Source: JANWKA01 sp035533815
GTDB lineage: Bacteria; Bacteroidota; Bacteroidia; Chitinophagales; Chitinophagaceae
DNA length: 59,181 bases
Assembly: GCA_035533815.1 (NCBI GenBank)
Contig: DATLTB010000096.1
Span: 1 to 59,181, forward strand
Reading direction: 5' to 3'
Below are positions 50,284 through 59,181 of this stretch, in pieces. The translations under genes and the position numbers were made by a program. The notes under the pieces were generated by a model. It saw nothing but the letters and a program-made list of their open reading frames with translations, searched no databases and was not told the DNA's origin. How positions within the stretch are numbered: the stretch's first letter is position 1; each line of letters opens with the position of its first letter.

Positions 50284-52179
50284 ATGAACCCCAAAAAAAA
50301 ACCAAAATCGCTCAAATCAGGAGTCATTCCGGTTTCCCTTTCCCTGCATAAAGAAGTATCCGATGTTCCCGCCAGGGATGATAAAGCTGCCCCGGTCACC
50401 AGGCGGGTGCTTTACCTGAGCCTTCAGGCGATCGGGAATGCCATTGTCATCGGTATAGTGGCTAAGGCCCTGGTGGCCGTTATTGATCTGATCACCAACC
50501 TCGCTTTTTACGGAAGATTTTCCTTTGCAGATGCTGATCCATCCAACCGGTTGGGCCTGCTGGTCATCATCATACCGGTCATTGGCGGCCTTATCGTCGG
50601 TATCATGGCCCGTTATGGAAATGCCGGGATCAGGGGTCACGGGATACCGGAAGCCATGGAACAGGTCCTGGTGAATGAAAGCAGGATTTCCCCGATCATT
50701 ACATTTCTTAAACCCTTATCAGCTGCCATTGCCATCGGCACGGGAGGGCCATTCGGAGCCGAAGGTCCCATCATTGCTACCGGTGGAGCATTAGGTTCGG
50801 TCACCGGACAGATCATGCGGATCACAGCCAGTGAAAGGAAGATCATGCTGACCGCAGGGGCCTGCGCCGGCATGTCGGCCATCTTCGGTAGTCCGGTAGC
50901 CGGGGTGCTACTGGCCATTGAGCTGCTATTATTTGAGTTCTCCCCCCGGTCAATCATTCCCGTTGCCCTCAGTTGTGCCACAGGGGCTGCAACCCATATT
51001 GCCTTATTCGGAACCCGACCAATGTTTGCCATGGCGGATATTCCTTCTCCTACCCCCGCTGCCCTGGCTGTCTATGTCTTTTTCGGTGTCCTGATCGGGG
51101 TACTGGCAGCATTTGTATCCAAGAGTGTTTACCTGATTGAGGACCTGTTTGACCGACTCCCCCTGCATTGGATGTGGTGGCCTGCCCTTGGAGCCATTGT
51201 CGTAGGGGTTATCGGTTATTTTTATCCGGTCACAATGGGAGTCGGGTATGATAATATCCGGCATTTGCTGAGCGGTACGCTGCCCATTACCCTTTTACTG
51301 GTGCTTGGTTTCCTGAAATTTATTTCCTGGTCGGTGGCCCTGGGAAGCGGTACCTCAGGGGGGACCCTGGCCCCCCTGTTCACGATAGGAGGAGCACTGG
51401 GTGGACTGATCGGCCTTTGGACCCTTTCCCTTTTTCCCCATTGCGGTATCAACCTGCCGACAGCTGTACTCATCGGTATGGCCGCCATGTTTGCCGGTGC
51501 CAGCAGGGCCCTGCTGACTTCCATCGTATTTGCGGTGGAAACCACCCAGCAGCCCCATGGCTTATTACCCCTGCTGGGTGCATGTACCGCGGCATATTTT
51601 GTATCCTTCTTCCTGATGAAAGGCACGATCATGACCGAAAAGATTGAACGTCGAGGAGTAATTACCCCGCATTCATTACAACCGGATATCCTGGAAAAGG
51701 TTCAGGTAAAGGAGGTGATGGACCCGCAGGCCAAAGTGATCAGTGCAGATAGTACGATCCGGGAAAGCAGGAGATTGATCTTGGAATATGAAGGAGAAAT
51801 GGCGGCCGGGCAGTTTATCGTAGTGGACATAAAAGGAAACCTGCTGGGCATGGTCAGCCGCAGGGAAATCTTTGATATGGCCGCAGAACCCAGTGATCCC
51901 TTGGCCCGATTGATCACCCAAGCCCCTCCGCGGATATACACCGATAATACCCTTAACCAGGCGGTGGACCTGATGGGAGTCGCAGGTCTGGATATCCTTC
52001 CCGTGGTCAACAGGGAAAATCCCCATGAATTGATTGGCACCATTACCCCGCAAAATATTTTCAGGGCCTTTGCCCTGCGCAGTAAAGAAGATGAGCTCAG
52101 CCGCCATTCAGTCTCCCTTCGCAGAAAAGGCTTAAAGATGTTTGCCCGGGGGAAGCACCTGTTCCAAAGGGAAAAATAA
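50284..52179 (+). CDS. ClC-family chloride channel/transporter with CBS domains
   Basis: The 631-residue protein has a ClC membrane domain (about 45-440) and two C-terminal CBS domains (about 475-600; KVQVKEVMDPQAKVISADST and LARLITQAPPRIYTDNTLNQ). The pore motifs are readable: GHGIPEAMEQ in place of GSGIP, GTGGPFGAEGPII, where the Glu of GAEGP is the gating glutamate, and GSGTSGGTLAPLFTIGG. The Ser-to-His change in the first motif is notable, because that Ser coordinates chloride in well-studied members. The ATG at 50284 is preferred over an upstream TTG. A second, different ClC gene lies at 54437. Whether it is a channel or a proton antiporter cannot be told. Confidence 0.92.
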   Translation: MNPKKKPKSLKSGVIPVSLSLHKEVSDVPARDDKAAPVTRRVLYLSLQAIGNAIVIGIVAKALVAVIDLITNLAFYGRFSFADADPSNRLGLLVIIIPVIGGLIVGIMARYGNAGIRGHGIPEAMEQVLVNESRISPIITFLKPLSAAIAIGTGGPFGAEGPIIATGGALGSVTGQIMRITASERKIMLTAGACAGMSAIFGSPVAGVLLAIELLLFEFSPRSIIPVALSCATGAATHIALFGTRPMFAMADIPSPTPAALAVYVFFGVLIGVLAAFVSKSVYLIEDLFDRLPLHWMWWPALGAIVVGVIGYFYPVTMGVGYDNIRHLLSGTLPITLLLVLGFLKFISWSVALGSGTSGGTLAPLFTIGGALGGLIGLWTLSLFPHCGINLPTAVLIGMAAMFAGASRALLTSIVFAVETTQQPHGLLPLLGACTAAYFVSFFLMKGTIMTEKIERRGVITPHSLQPDILEKVQVKEVMDPQAKVISADSTIRESRRLILEYEGEMAAGQFIVVDIKGNLLGMVSRREIFDMAAEPSDPLARLITQAPPRIYTDNTLNQAVDLMGVAGLDILPVVNRENPHELIGTITPQNIFRAFALRSKEDELSRHSVSLRRKGLKMFARGKHLFQREK

Positions 52180-52211
52180 ATTCGTTTTATTGGAAAAATA
52201 AAGGAAACAAC

Positions 52212-53099
52212 TTACTGCCCCCGGCGGTGAAGGTGCTTTTCAGCATGGTAGGATGATCGAACCAGGGGGCCGCTCTCCACATAATCAAATCCCATCCCAT
52301 CCCCTATTTCCCGAAGTTCATCGAATTCCAGGGGAGTTACAAACCGGATCACGGGCAAATGCCGCTGGGTCGGTTGCAGGTATTGTCCAAGGGTAAGCAC
52401 ATCACAGCCGTTATCCCGGAGATCCTGCATGGAACGGATCAGTTCCGGACGGGTTTCACCCAATCCCAGCATCATGCCGCTTTTGGTACGCATTCCTCCC
52501 TGCTTGAGCATCCGGATCACTTCGAGGCTCCGGTGGTACCTGGCCTGGATCCGGACCTGCCGGGTCAGTCTTTCCACCGTTTCCAGATTATGGGACACCA
52601 GTTCCGGAGTTTCATCCATGATTCGCTGCAGGTTATCGGGATTGCCCTTGAAATCCGGTATGAGCGTCTCCAGCGTGGTTCCCGGACAAAGCGCCCTGAC
52701 CGCACGGATAGTCCTGGCCCAGATTTCTGAACCCCCGTCTTTAAGTTCATCCCGGTCTACGGAAGTGATTACTGCATGGGTGATTTTCATCAGAAAAATG
52801 GCTTCAGCCACCCGCTGGGGTTCGTCCCAGTCCGGGGACTGGGGTCTGCCGGTCTGCACTGCACAAAACCCACAGGAGCGGGTGCAGATATTGCCCAGGA
52901 TCATAAAGGTCGCCGTACCGGCCCCCCAGCATTCCCCCATATTGGGACAATTACCGCTTTCACAGATGGTATGGAGCTTATGCTGATCCACCAGGGTTCT
53001 CACCTGACGGTAGTGTTCACCAATCGGCAGCCTGACCCTCAGCCAGTCTGGCTTTTTGGGGCGGATTTCTGAAGCATTAAGCATTGAAATGGTTTCCAT
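52212..53099 (-). CDS. lipA: Lipoyl synthase LipA
   Basis: LipA inserts two sulfur atoms into octanoylated lipoyl domains of 2-oxoacid dehydrogenases and the glycine cleavage system, using radical-SAM chemistry. The 295-residue protein has the auxiliary-cluster motif CESGNCPNMGEC, the radical-SAM motif CTRSCGFCAVQTG, and the C-terminal CDVLTLGQYLQPTQRHLPV and VESGPLVRSSYHAE. The ATG at 53099 gives the normal N-terminus. It follows the barrel-like gene on the same strand by 17 bases, so the two are probably one transcription unit. No lipB is in the window. Confidence 0.95.
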   Translation of the reverse strand: METISMLNASEIRPKKPDWLRVRLPIGEHYRQVRTLVDQHKLHTICESGNCPNMGECWGAGTATFMILGNICTRSCGFCAVQTGRPQSPDWDEPQRVAEAIFLMKITHAVITSVDRDELKDGGSEIWARTIRAVRALCPGTTLETLIPDFKGNPDNLQRIMDETPELVSHNLETVERLTRQVRIQARYHRSLEVIRMLKQGGMRTKSGMMLGLGETRPELIRSMQDLRDNGCDVLTLGQYLQPTQRHLPVIRFVTPLEFDELREIGDGMGFDYVESGPLVRSSYHAEKHLHRRGQ

Positions 53100-53116
53100 G
53101 TAGACAGCCGTTTGGA

Positions 53117-53944
53117 TTACCACCGTTTACCGAACAGCACAGAGACATACGCATTAAGGAACAGCTGGTGGGGTTTATTGACCGCCATGATGGATACTTT
53201 GCGGGAATAGGCCTGAACACGCATACCCACTTCCACCGCGCTGACCACATCATTGTAAGCCGCCCAGTCGAAACGCATGGCCAGTTTAGCCTGAAGTCCC
53301 GGGTTCAGAGACAGCTCATTCCATCCCTTCGTCAAGCCGCTTCCTCCGGCAATGAAACCTGGATTGAGGAATATGGCCGAGTCCTGTGGATTGTATTTTT
53401 CAAAGGCCGTACTGGTGCCGGTCGAGTCGGTATATAACTGGAGATAATAGGGCCTGATAATGCCCAGGGTCAGGCCTCCCATATAGATCGCATACACCGC
53501 TACTCCATTCTTATTTCCCTTGTTCCCGATCATCCATCGCTGGCCAAAGTTCAAATTGAGGTGGTAGAAGATATTCTGCTTGCCGAAAATATAGGGCCGA
53601 GAAGTCATGGTATACACTAAACCGTTCTGGTATACCGGATATACATTGCCCGGGTTTTTATATTCCTTGGTATCTTTGGATTCCCCGGCTTCCAGTTGGA
53701 ACAAGTTGGTGATCCGGTTATTCTTCTGTATTCCATACTCCAGGAACCCATCCCAGCCATTGGTATTGAGGGTCCCCCCGAAATTGAACTCATGATGATA
53801 AACCCCATAACCTTCATCCGAGGGATGTTGTCCCAGATAAGTCTTCATACTTTTCGCCTGTTCGGCAGCAGTGGGATTGGTACGCTGAGCCAGGGCCCCC
53901 GTGCTGATATACAAGCCTAAAAGCAGGATAATGAGGTAACGCAC
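53117..53944 (-). CDS. Probable outer-membrane protein of unknown family
   Basis: The 275-residue protein has a signal peptide (RYLIILLLGLYISTGALAQ) and then alternating beta-strand-like segments, for example YGVYHHEFNFGGTLNTNGWD, IFYHLNLNFGQRWMIGN, GVAVYAIYMGGLTLGI and HQLFLNAYVSVLFGKRW at the C-terminus, a pattern ending in the aromatic residue typical of outer-membrane barrels. It was not recognised further. The start is GTG at 53944; no in-frame ATG is available upstream. It lies directly upstream of lipA, and its upstream region holds a perfect palindrome shared with the divergent OsmC gene. Confidence 0.75.
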   Translation of the reverse strand: MRYLIILLLGLYISTGALAQRTNPTAAEQAKSMKTYLGQHPSDEGYGVYHHEFNFGGTLNTNGWDGFLEYGIQKNNRITNLFQLEAGESKDTKEYKNPGNVYPVYQNGLVYTMTSRPYIFGKQNIFYHLNLNFGQRWMIGNKGNKNGVAVYAIYMGGLTLGIIRPYYLQLYTDSTGTSTAFEKYNPQDSAIFLNPGFIAGGSGLTKGWNELSLNPGLQAKLAMRFDWAAYNDVVSAVEVGMRVQAYSRKVSIMAVNKPHQLFLNAYVSVLFGKRW

Positions 53945-53972
53945 AGCTTTGGTTTGATATATAACGGTTAAG

Positions 53973-53996
53973 CTGTAAATTTATGCAAATTTACAG
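53973..53996. promoter_or_regulatory. Perfect 24-base palindrome between divergent genes
   Basis: CTGTAAATTT (53973-53982) and AAATTTACAG (53987-53996) are exact reverse complements with ATGC between them. The site lies 28 bases before the barrel/lipA start and 3 bases before the OsmC GTG start. Its right arm contains, on the minus strand, TAAATTTG (53993-53986), a -7-like box for the barrel/lipA unit. A dimeric regulator bound here could block both directions, or the site could be a promoter with symmetric flanks. Confidence 0.5.
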
Positions 53997-53999
53997 TCA

Positions 54000-54413
54000 G
54001 TGACTTCAAAATTAGTGTATACCGGTGAGTTAGGGACCAGGGCCGTCCATGAATTATCAGGCACCGTTATTGAGACCGATGCTCCCAGGGATAACCAGGG
54101 CAAGGGGGAAAAATTTTCTCCCACGGACCTGGTAGCGACTTCCCTGGGCAGTTGTATGCTGACTACCATGGGTATATCGGCCAGGGACAAGCAGCTTGCC
54201 CTGGATGGAACTACCGCAGCTGTGGAAAAGATCATGATCTCAAATCCCCGGCGGATCGCTGAAATAAAAGTGCATATCAATTTCCCGGGAAGCGTGCATT
54301 GTCCCCTTGGGGACAGGGCTTACCTGGAAAGGGTAGCCCTGAACTGCCCGGTGGCCAAAAGCCTACATACCGATATCAAGCAATCCGTGAGTTTCCACTG
54401 GCAGGAGCCCTGA
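54000..54413 (+). CDS. OsmC-family protein
   Basis: This 137-residue protein has the OsmC fold, with the first Cys in TSLGSCMLTTMGISA and the second in VALNCPVAKSLH. It resembles the YhfA-like/general OsmC group rather than classical osmotically inducible OsmC. It may reduce hydroperoxides or act in thiol protection. Translation begins at GTG 54000: the only upstream ATG (53983) is out of frame and soon stops. The ClC gene starts 23 bases downstream on the same strand, so the two probably form an operon controlled from the adjacent palindrome region. Confidence 0.87.
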   Translation: MTSKLVYTGELGTRAVHELSGTVIETDAPRDNQGKGEKFSPTDLVATSLGSCMLTTMGISARDKQLALDGTTAAVEKIMISNPRRIAEIKVHINFPGSVHCPLGDRAYLERVALNCPVAKSLHTDIKQSVSFHWQEP

Positions 54414-54436
54414 TTTCAGTTATTTCCTTTGTCCTG

Positions 54437-56278
54437 ATGAAGAGTAAAAACTATGTTCAATTCCTGAAGCAATTACTTCAGGTGGGTAAAAAAGGGCAAG
54501 GGATCATCCATTACCATGGAATTCCCCTGGAATTCATTCATCGCCGGCTGAGCCGGACCCAGTTTTTGATCCTTTCGGGCATCCTGGTAGGCTGCTCCGG
54601 AGGGCTGGCAGGAGTCCTGCTTAAGTTCCTGGTGCATTATATCCACCAGCTGATCACAAAGGATTATCATTTCCATTACCAGCTGCTGTTCTATTTCATT
54701 TTCCCTATCACCGGCATCCTGCTCACGGTGGCTGTTGTCAAATACCTGTTCAGGGGTAAAGACGATAAGGGAATCCCCAGGGTCCTGCATGAGATCGCCC
54801 GTAAATCCAGTTTTGTAGCCCCGCAGAAAATGTATTCCCAGATCATCCAGAGTGCGATCACGGTGGGATTCGGGGGATCTGCCGGCCTGGAGAGTCCCAT
54901 TGCAGTCACCGGGGCAGCCCTCGGATCCAATTTTGCCCGTACTTACCGGCTGGACTACCGGGAGCGCACCCTGTTATTGGCTGCAGGAGCAGCCGCAGGA
55001 ATCGCCTCTGCCTTTGACGCCCCGGTGGCCGGAGTCATGTTTGCCATCGAGATCCTGCTTTCGGGGGTGGTTTTCTCAGACTTTATCCCGCTGATCATTG
55101 CTTCAGCCTGCGGAGCCCTGCTGTCCAAGATCATCCTCAATGACCAGATCCTGCTTCATTTTAACCTCAAGCAACCCTTTAATTACCGGAATATCCCCTT
55201 TTATATCCTGCTGGGGGTGATCTGCGGGATCTATTCCAGGTATTACGCCATCGTTTCAATCAGGGTGGACCGTTTCTTCCACCGTTTCGAAAACAGGGCT
55301 TTTTCCCGGGGGTTGACAGGCGGGCTGATCCTTTCCATGCTTTGCTTTTTGTTTCCGCCTTTGTTCGGCGACGGGTACGGCTATGTCAAGATCCTGGCAA
55401 ACGGAGGCGCTTCAGACCTGATTAAGAACAGCCTTTTCGGAGCTTACCATACCAATACCTGGGTGATCCTTGGCTTTATCGGGCTGATCTGTCTGGTCAA
55501 AGTGCTGGCCACCACGGTGACCATTTCCGGGGGAGGAAACGGAGGCAATTTCGCTCCTTCCCTGTTCGCCGGCGCTTTCCTGGGATATTTCTTTGCCCTG
55601 GCAGCCGGACTGTCCCATATTGCGGTACTTCCCCTGGCCAATTTTGCCATTGTGGCCATGGCCGGTGTCATGAGTGGCGTATTGTACGCCCCGCTCACCA
55701 GCATATTCCTGATCGCCGAAGTGACCGGAGGATATGATCTTTTCATCCCGTTGATGATCGTATCCACATCCTCCTACCTGATCGTCAAGAAATTCTCCAC
55801 TTATTCCGTGGATACCAGCAGCATGGCTTCCAGAGGAGATATTTTCACCCAGCAGGCTGACCGGAACCTGCTCAGCCTGCTCCAGGTCACCGACCTGCTG
55901 GAAAAAGATGTACTCACCATCAGTCCCGATGCCCTGCTTCGGGACCTGGTTGGACTGGTTAAAAAAAGCCATAGAAGCCTGTTCGGCGTGGTCAACGGTC
56001 AGCAGGAACTCTGCGGCATTATCGTACTGGACGATATCCGGGAAGTGATGTTCAATACCGAACTGTATGATACGGAAATCAGCCAGCTGATGAAAGCGCC
56101 TCCGGCATATATTGATGTGTCGGAAGATATGGCCCTGGTGATGAAAAAGTTCGATGAAACCCAGGCCTGGAATCTTCCGGTCCTGCAGCATAATACCTTT
56201 CTGGGGTTCATTTCCAAATCAGTCCTCCTCAACAGCTACCGCAACCTGCTCAGGGATTATTCCGCATCCAGTGGTTGA
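54437..56278 (+). CDS. ClC-family chloride channel/transporter with CBS domains
   Basis: The 613-residue protein has a ClC membrane domain (about 35-430) and C-terminal CBS domains (about 460-600). Readable motifs are DDKGIPRVLHEI near the first pore segment, GFGGSAGLESPIAVTGAALGS, whose Glu in LESP occupies the gating position, and GGGNGGNFAPSLFAGA. It differs widely in sequence from the ClC at 50284, so the two are separate lineages rather than a tandem duplication. The ATG at 54437 is chosen; an earlier in-frame start would overlap the OsmC gene. It is downstream of OsmC by 23 bases. Confidence 0.92.
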   Translation: MKSKNYVQFLKQLLQVGKKGQGIIHYHGIPLEFIHRRLSRTQFLILSGILVGCSGGLAGVLLKFLVHYIHQLITKDYHFHYQLLFYFIFPITGILLTVAVVKYLFRGKDDKGIPRVLHEIARKSSFVAPQKMYSQIIQSAITVGFGGSAGLESPIAVTGAALGSNFARTYRLDYRERTLLLAAGAAAGIASAFDAPVAGVMFAIEILLSGVVFSDFIPLIIASACGALLSKIILNDQILLHFNLKQPFNYRNIPFYILLGVICGIYSRYYAIVSIRVDRFFHRFENRAFSRGLTGGLILSMLCFLFPPLFGDGYGYVKILANGGASDLIKNSLFGAYHTNTWVILGFIGLICLVKVLATTVTISGGGNGGNFAPSLFAGAFLGYFFALAAGLSHIAVLPLANFAIVAMAGVMSGVLYAPLTSIFLIAEVTGGYDLFIPLMIVSTSSYLIVKKFSTYSVDTSSMASRGDIFTQQADRNLLSLLQVTDLLEKDVLTISPDALLRDLVGLVKKSHRSLFGVVNGQQELCGIIVLDDIREVMFNTELYDTEISQLMKAPPAYIDVSEDMALVMKKFDETQAWNLPVLQHNTFLGFISKSVLLNSYRNLLRDYSASSG

Positions 56279-56589
56279 TATCCGGAGAATTATTTGCCAA
56301 TCCGCCATGGTGGATTTACCTTTGGGCCCGTTCTTTTGTATCGTTTATTCGTAATGTAAGCGGGATCGGCCCGCGGTATCCTTGGCATGCTGGCCAAAAG
56401 TGCCCGTACCTTCTCCAGGACCGGGAAGAAGATAAGCGGGCAAGCGCATCCAGCCCAGGCAAAAGCCCTTTTGTCCGGTGGATTTTTTTAACCGGATGAA
56501 TACTGACCGCGATATTCCGGCATCCGGACTAAGGGGAAGCAGATCAGTTTTAATTTTTTTGGGTAACCACCACTGAGGGTAAAGACCGT
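56279..56589. other. Intergenic region upstream of homoserine dehydrogenase
   Basis: The 311 bases contain no recognisable gene, RNA or matched promoter. A run of T (56545-56555 region) precedes GGGTAACC, which is not a consensus -7 element. Confidence 0.4.
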
Positions 56590-57771
56590 ATGGAAAAGAA
56601 GATTATCAATCTCGGCATATTTGGATTTGGTTGTGTAGGTCAGGGCCTATATGAGGTGTTGAATAAGACCAAGGGCATCAATGCCAGGGTTAAAAAAATC
56701 TGTATCAAGCACCCCGACAAGCACCGCCCCATTGATGCCAGTTTTTTCACTACCGATAAGAATGACCTGCTCAATGATCCCCAGATTGATGTAATAGTGG
56801 AACTGATCAATGAAACAGATGCCGCCTTTGATATTGTGTCCACTGCCCTGAAAAACGGTAAGGCGGTGGTCAGTGCAAGTAAAAAAATGATTGCCGAGAA
56901 CCTGCGTGGCCTCTATGACCTTCAGCAGCAATACCACATGCCTTTCCTTTATGAGGCAGCCTGTTGTGCCAGTATACCGGTAATCCGTAACCTGGAAGAA
57001 TATTATGATAATGACCTGCTGAATGCCGTGGAGGGAATCTGTAACGGATCCACCAATTATATCCTCACCAGGATATTCGAAGACCACCTGGACTTTGACT
57101 CCGCACTTAGACAGGCCCAGGAAAAGGGTTTTGCCGAAACGGATCCTGCCCTGGACATTGAAGGATTTGATCCGAAATACAAGATATGCATCCTGCTGCT
57201 GCACGCTTTTGGCACATTTGTTACCCCTGCTGAAGTGCTGAATTTCGGCATCAGCCATCTCAATGACTTCGATATTAATTTCGCCAGGCAACGGGAATGT
57301 ACCATCAAGCTGATCGCGAAATGCCGAAAACTGAATGGTAACGTGATCACCTATGTACTTCCCCACCTGATCCCCCGTCACCACCTGCTCAGTGATGTGA
57401 ATAATGAGTACAATGGAATACTTGTTGAAAGTACCTTTGCGGAAAACCAGTTCTTTGTCGGCAAGGGGGCCGGTGGCACAGCAACCGGTTGTGCGGTGTT
57501 ATCGGATATTTCTGCACTCACCTACAATTACCGCTATGAATATAAAAAGATCGGGCAATCCAATCCCCTGTCGCTGACCAATGATGTGCAGCTCAAAATA
57601 TACCTTCGGTATACTTCACCGGATCAGGTGGACCTGACCCATTTTTATTCTATTTCTGAAAAATATGAATCAGCAAGCAACCGGTACATTGTCGGGACGA
57701 TCAACCTGAAGAAGCTGAAAGATGCCGAATGGCTGAAAAACAGGGAGGTGAATATACTGGTTCTGGATTGA
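56590..57771 (+). CDS. Homoserine dehydrogenase
   Basis: The 393-residue enzyme reduces aspartate semialdehyde to homoserine, leading to threonine and methionine. It shows the nucleotide-binding GFGCVGQG (12-19), the KKMIAEN region with the catalytic Lys area, the motif EAACCASIPVIRNLEEY, GICNGSTNYILTRI, and the substrate motif AETDPALDIEGFDPKYKICI. It ends without an ACT domain, and there is no fused aspartokinase, so it is the monofunctional kind. It stands alone between the ClC gene and the Sel1 protein; feedback control is not visible from the sequence. Confidence 0.93.
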   Translation: MEKKIINLGIFGFGCVGQGLYEVLNKTKGINARVKKICIKHPDKHRPIDASFFTTDKNDLLNDPQIDVIVELINETDAAFDIVSTALKNGKAVVSASKKMIAENLRGLYDLQQQYHMPFLYEAACCASIPVIRNLEEYYDNDLLNAVEGICNGSTNYILTRIFEDHLDFDSALRQAQEKGFAETDPALDIEGFDPKYKICILLLHAFGTFVTPAEVLNFGISHLNDFDINFARQRECTIKLIAKCRKLNGNVITYVLPHLIPRHHLLSDVNNEYNGILVESTFAENQFFVGKGAGGTATGCAVLSDISALTYNYRYEYKKIGQSNPLSLTNDVQLKIYLRYTSPDQVDLTHFYSISEKYESASNRYIVGTINLKKLKDAEWLKNREVNILVLD

Positions 57772-57853
57772 CCGGATCCCAGTTACCTGGTATCCGGGGG
57801 CAACTTCTAAGCTAAATCCCTATCTTCAGCCTCAGGATAAGAAAAGCGGGTCC

Positions 57854-58642
57854 ATGGCATTTTTTAAAGTAACTCTCCAGACGCTCTTATTGGTGTCAGC
57901 CGCAATGATCTCCTATGGTCAGCATGCCGAAGAACTGAATATCCGGGCCAAGGAATTACTGATTAAAGGGGATATGGCTGATGCGATTCCTATTTTGCAG
58001 GAAGCCGCAGATGCAGGCAGTGCGGAAGCTGCCTATAACCTGGCCATCTGTTATCAGCAGGGGGACGGAATAGCTCAAAACGATAGTATTGCAAATCTCT
58101 GGATGCTGAAATCAGCCGGCAACGGATGGGTGGATGCTCAGTATCAGATGTCCTATAATTATGCGGCGGGCAAGGGGATAAAACAGGATTACACCCAGGC
58201 CTTTCATTGGACGGAGCAGTGCGCTTTACAGCATGATCCGGATTGCATGTTCAATATGGCTATTTGCTATCAGCGGGGTATTGGCACACCGGAAAATACG
58301 GACTCCATGGTTAGCTGGACCATCCGGCTGGCCCTGTTACCCAACCCGGTTGATCTCCGGCTGAGCGGAAAAATTACTGCTGCCCGGCTGAATCTGGCTA
58401 AAATGTACATGAATGGGACAAATGTACCCAGGAACCTCGAGAGGAGTTATATGTGGTTCCTGATCTATAATGAGAATAAAAGGGATTTCTCCTTACTGGT
58501 ACAGCAACAGAATATTAATCTGATCAAGGAGGAGGAAAATCAGCTGACCCCGGAAAATAAATCGCAGGCAATATCGGATGCAGAAAAAATCTTCGGACAC
58601 CCCCTGACTAACCTGATTAACCTGCATATGCCTGATTTATAG
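57854..58642 (+). CDS. Secreted Sel1-repeat protein
   Basis: The 262-residue protein has a signal peptide (about 1-22, TLLLVSAAMISYGQ) and a row of Sel1-like (SLR/TPR) helical repeats from about residue 25 to 210, including AEAAYNLAICYQQGDGIAQN, VDAQYQMSYNYAAGKGIKQD and DCMFNMAICYQRGIGTPENT. Such repeats serve as protein-protein scaffolds. The final 60 residues are helical and charged without clear repeat character. No lipobox is seen, so it is probably periplasmic. It begins 82 bases after homoserine dehydrogenase on the same strand. The specific role is unknown. Confidence 0.85.
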   Translation: MAFFKVTLQTLLLVSAAMISYGQHAEELNIRAKELLIKGDMADAIPILQEAADAGSAEAAYNLAICYQQGDGIAQNDSIANLWMLKSAGNGWVDAQYQMSYNYAAGKGIKQDYTQAFHWTEQCALQHDPDCMFNMAICYQRGIGTPENTDSMVSWTIRLALLPNPVDLRLSGKITAARLNLAKMYMNGTNVPRNLERSYMWFLIYNENKRDFSLLVQQQNINLIKEEENQLTPENKSQAISDAEKIFGHPLTNLINLHMPDL

Positions 58643-59181
58643 GCCAGGGGAACAGGGCCATTCCGAGACCAGGTCTTACCCAGGATAATCAGCCTGGAAC
58701 CCCCATCAGCAAATGGAGAGATACTCCACCCATATTTATTCTACCTGCCAATGAGGTATTCCATCCCGGGGAAGACCAGCAGGGAAGAGGGGATTATACC
58801 GGTTTACTCCTGTCATTAAAAAACCTACCGGGATGATCTGATGCCGAATGAGTTCATTCTGTAAGAAAAATAACCCTGAGCACAAGTTCCCCGGGCCGAA
58901 GTTTCATGCCCTGGCGGGTACCTGCACTTCAACCATAAACCGGATATCCGGCGGCAGGGAGTCCCTATTTTTTCCGGAAGCCTTTCTTTTTGGAGGATGT
59001 TCCCGGAAAACTGCTGTTTGCTCCCGGGAGAATTCCGGTTAGCGGTAAACTGCATGGGATGTACTGCTCTTCCGTGAGGGAGAAATCAGGGTTCCCGGCT
59101 GTCCATACCCGGGGACGGTTCCGGAATCATCCCCCTGATAATGACCTGAGTTGACCGATCACCTGGCTCACTGGCAATCCC
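58643..59181. other. Unassigned 3' end of the window
   Basis: The last 539 bases carry no convincing gene on either strand; the short open frames here (for example on the minus strand at 58825-59055) lack recognisable motifs and overlap each other. A gene beyond the window edge could begin nearby. Confidence 0.5.

Noticed and set aside
55412..56191. 259-codon open frame on the minus strand
   Set aside because: Antisense of the second ClC gene and its CBS domains; rich in His, Gln and Gly without a fold-like pattern.
56647..57384. 245-codon open frame on the minus strand
   Set aside because: Antisense of homoserine dehydrogenase; no domain recognised.

Overview
The window looks like ordinary chromosome from a Bacteroidota species, most likely in the Chitinophagaceae/Chitinophagales. 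The evidence is a C-terminal type IX secretion (T9SS) sorting domain, a CarboxypepD_reg-like TonB-receptor-type protein, a periplasmic-propeller (Reg_prop) histidine kinase, a DUF4197 protein, promoters of the Bacteroidota TTG / TAnnTTTG type, few Shine-Dalgarno sequences, and the gene order miaB - sigma-54 activator - lptE - unknown - secG. Species identity cannot be settled from the sequence alone.

Layout. 0-3 kb: an accessory-looking end with a GlxA-type AraC regulator, a protein made of two near-identical SRPBCC/AHSA1 domains, a broken short-chain dehydrogenase, inverted repeats, then a tRNA-Pro with a strong terminator. 3-8 kb: queG, a TauE/SafE exporter, a patch of gene decay (DUF3307 and uxuA remnants) and a T9SS-exported repeat protein. 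8.7-19.6 kb: a sensor kinase and response regulator pair, then a polygalacturonase-family GH28 and two GH3 beta-glucosidases, a small carbohydrate-degrading locus without SusC/SusD. 19.6-20.7 kb: about 1 kb without a sound gene. 20.7-29.4 kb: beta-barrel protein, OsmC, bioA, SRPBCC-GyrI protein, orphan ABC-2 permease, sppA, folK, a deoxynucleoside kinase and tRNA-His. 29.8-38.8 kb: an outer-membrane receptor-like barrel, DUF4197, pcm, a phosphohexomutase, a PyrR-like transferase and a membrane/soluble pair of Fe-S oxidoreductase subunits. 38.8-44 kb: tRNA-Gly and the miaB to secG envelope cluster. 44-47.3 kb: a same-strand run trmH, tlpA-like, mltG, yihY. 47.4-58.6 kb: an M13 peptidase lipoprotein, SdpI, two different ClC chloride-channel homologues bracketing lipA and an OsmC gene, homoserine dehydrogenase and a Sel1-repeat protein.

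Most of the window is housekeeping. No CRISPR array, phage, intact insertion sequence, restriction system, toxin-antitoxin pair or recognisable biosynthetic cluster was seen. The items most worth checking are the perfect 24-base palindrome between lipA's upstream partner and the OsmC-ClC pair, the possible structured RNA upstream of the first ClC gene, the unknown gene coupled to secG, the kinase/regulator pair beside the glycosidases, and the decayed genes at 2.2 kb and 5.5-6.2 kb. Gene functions are assigned from remembered family motifs, not from searches.
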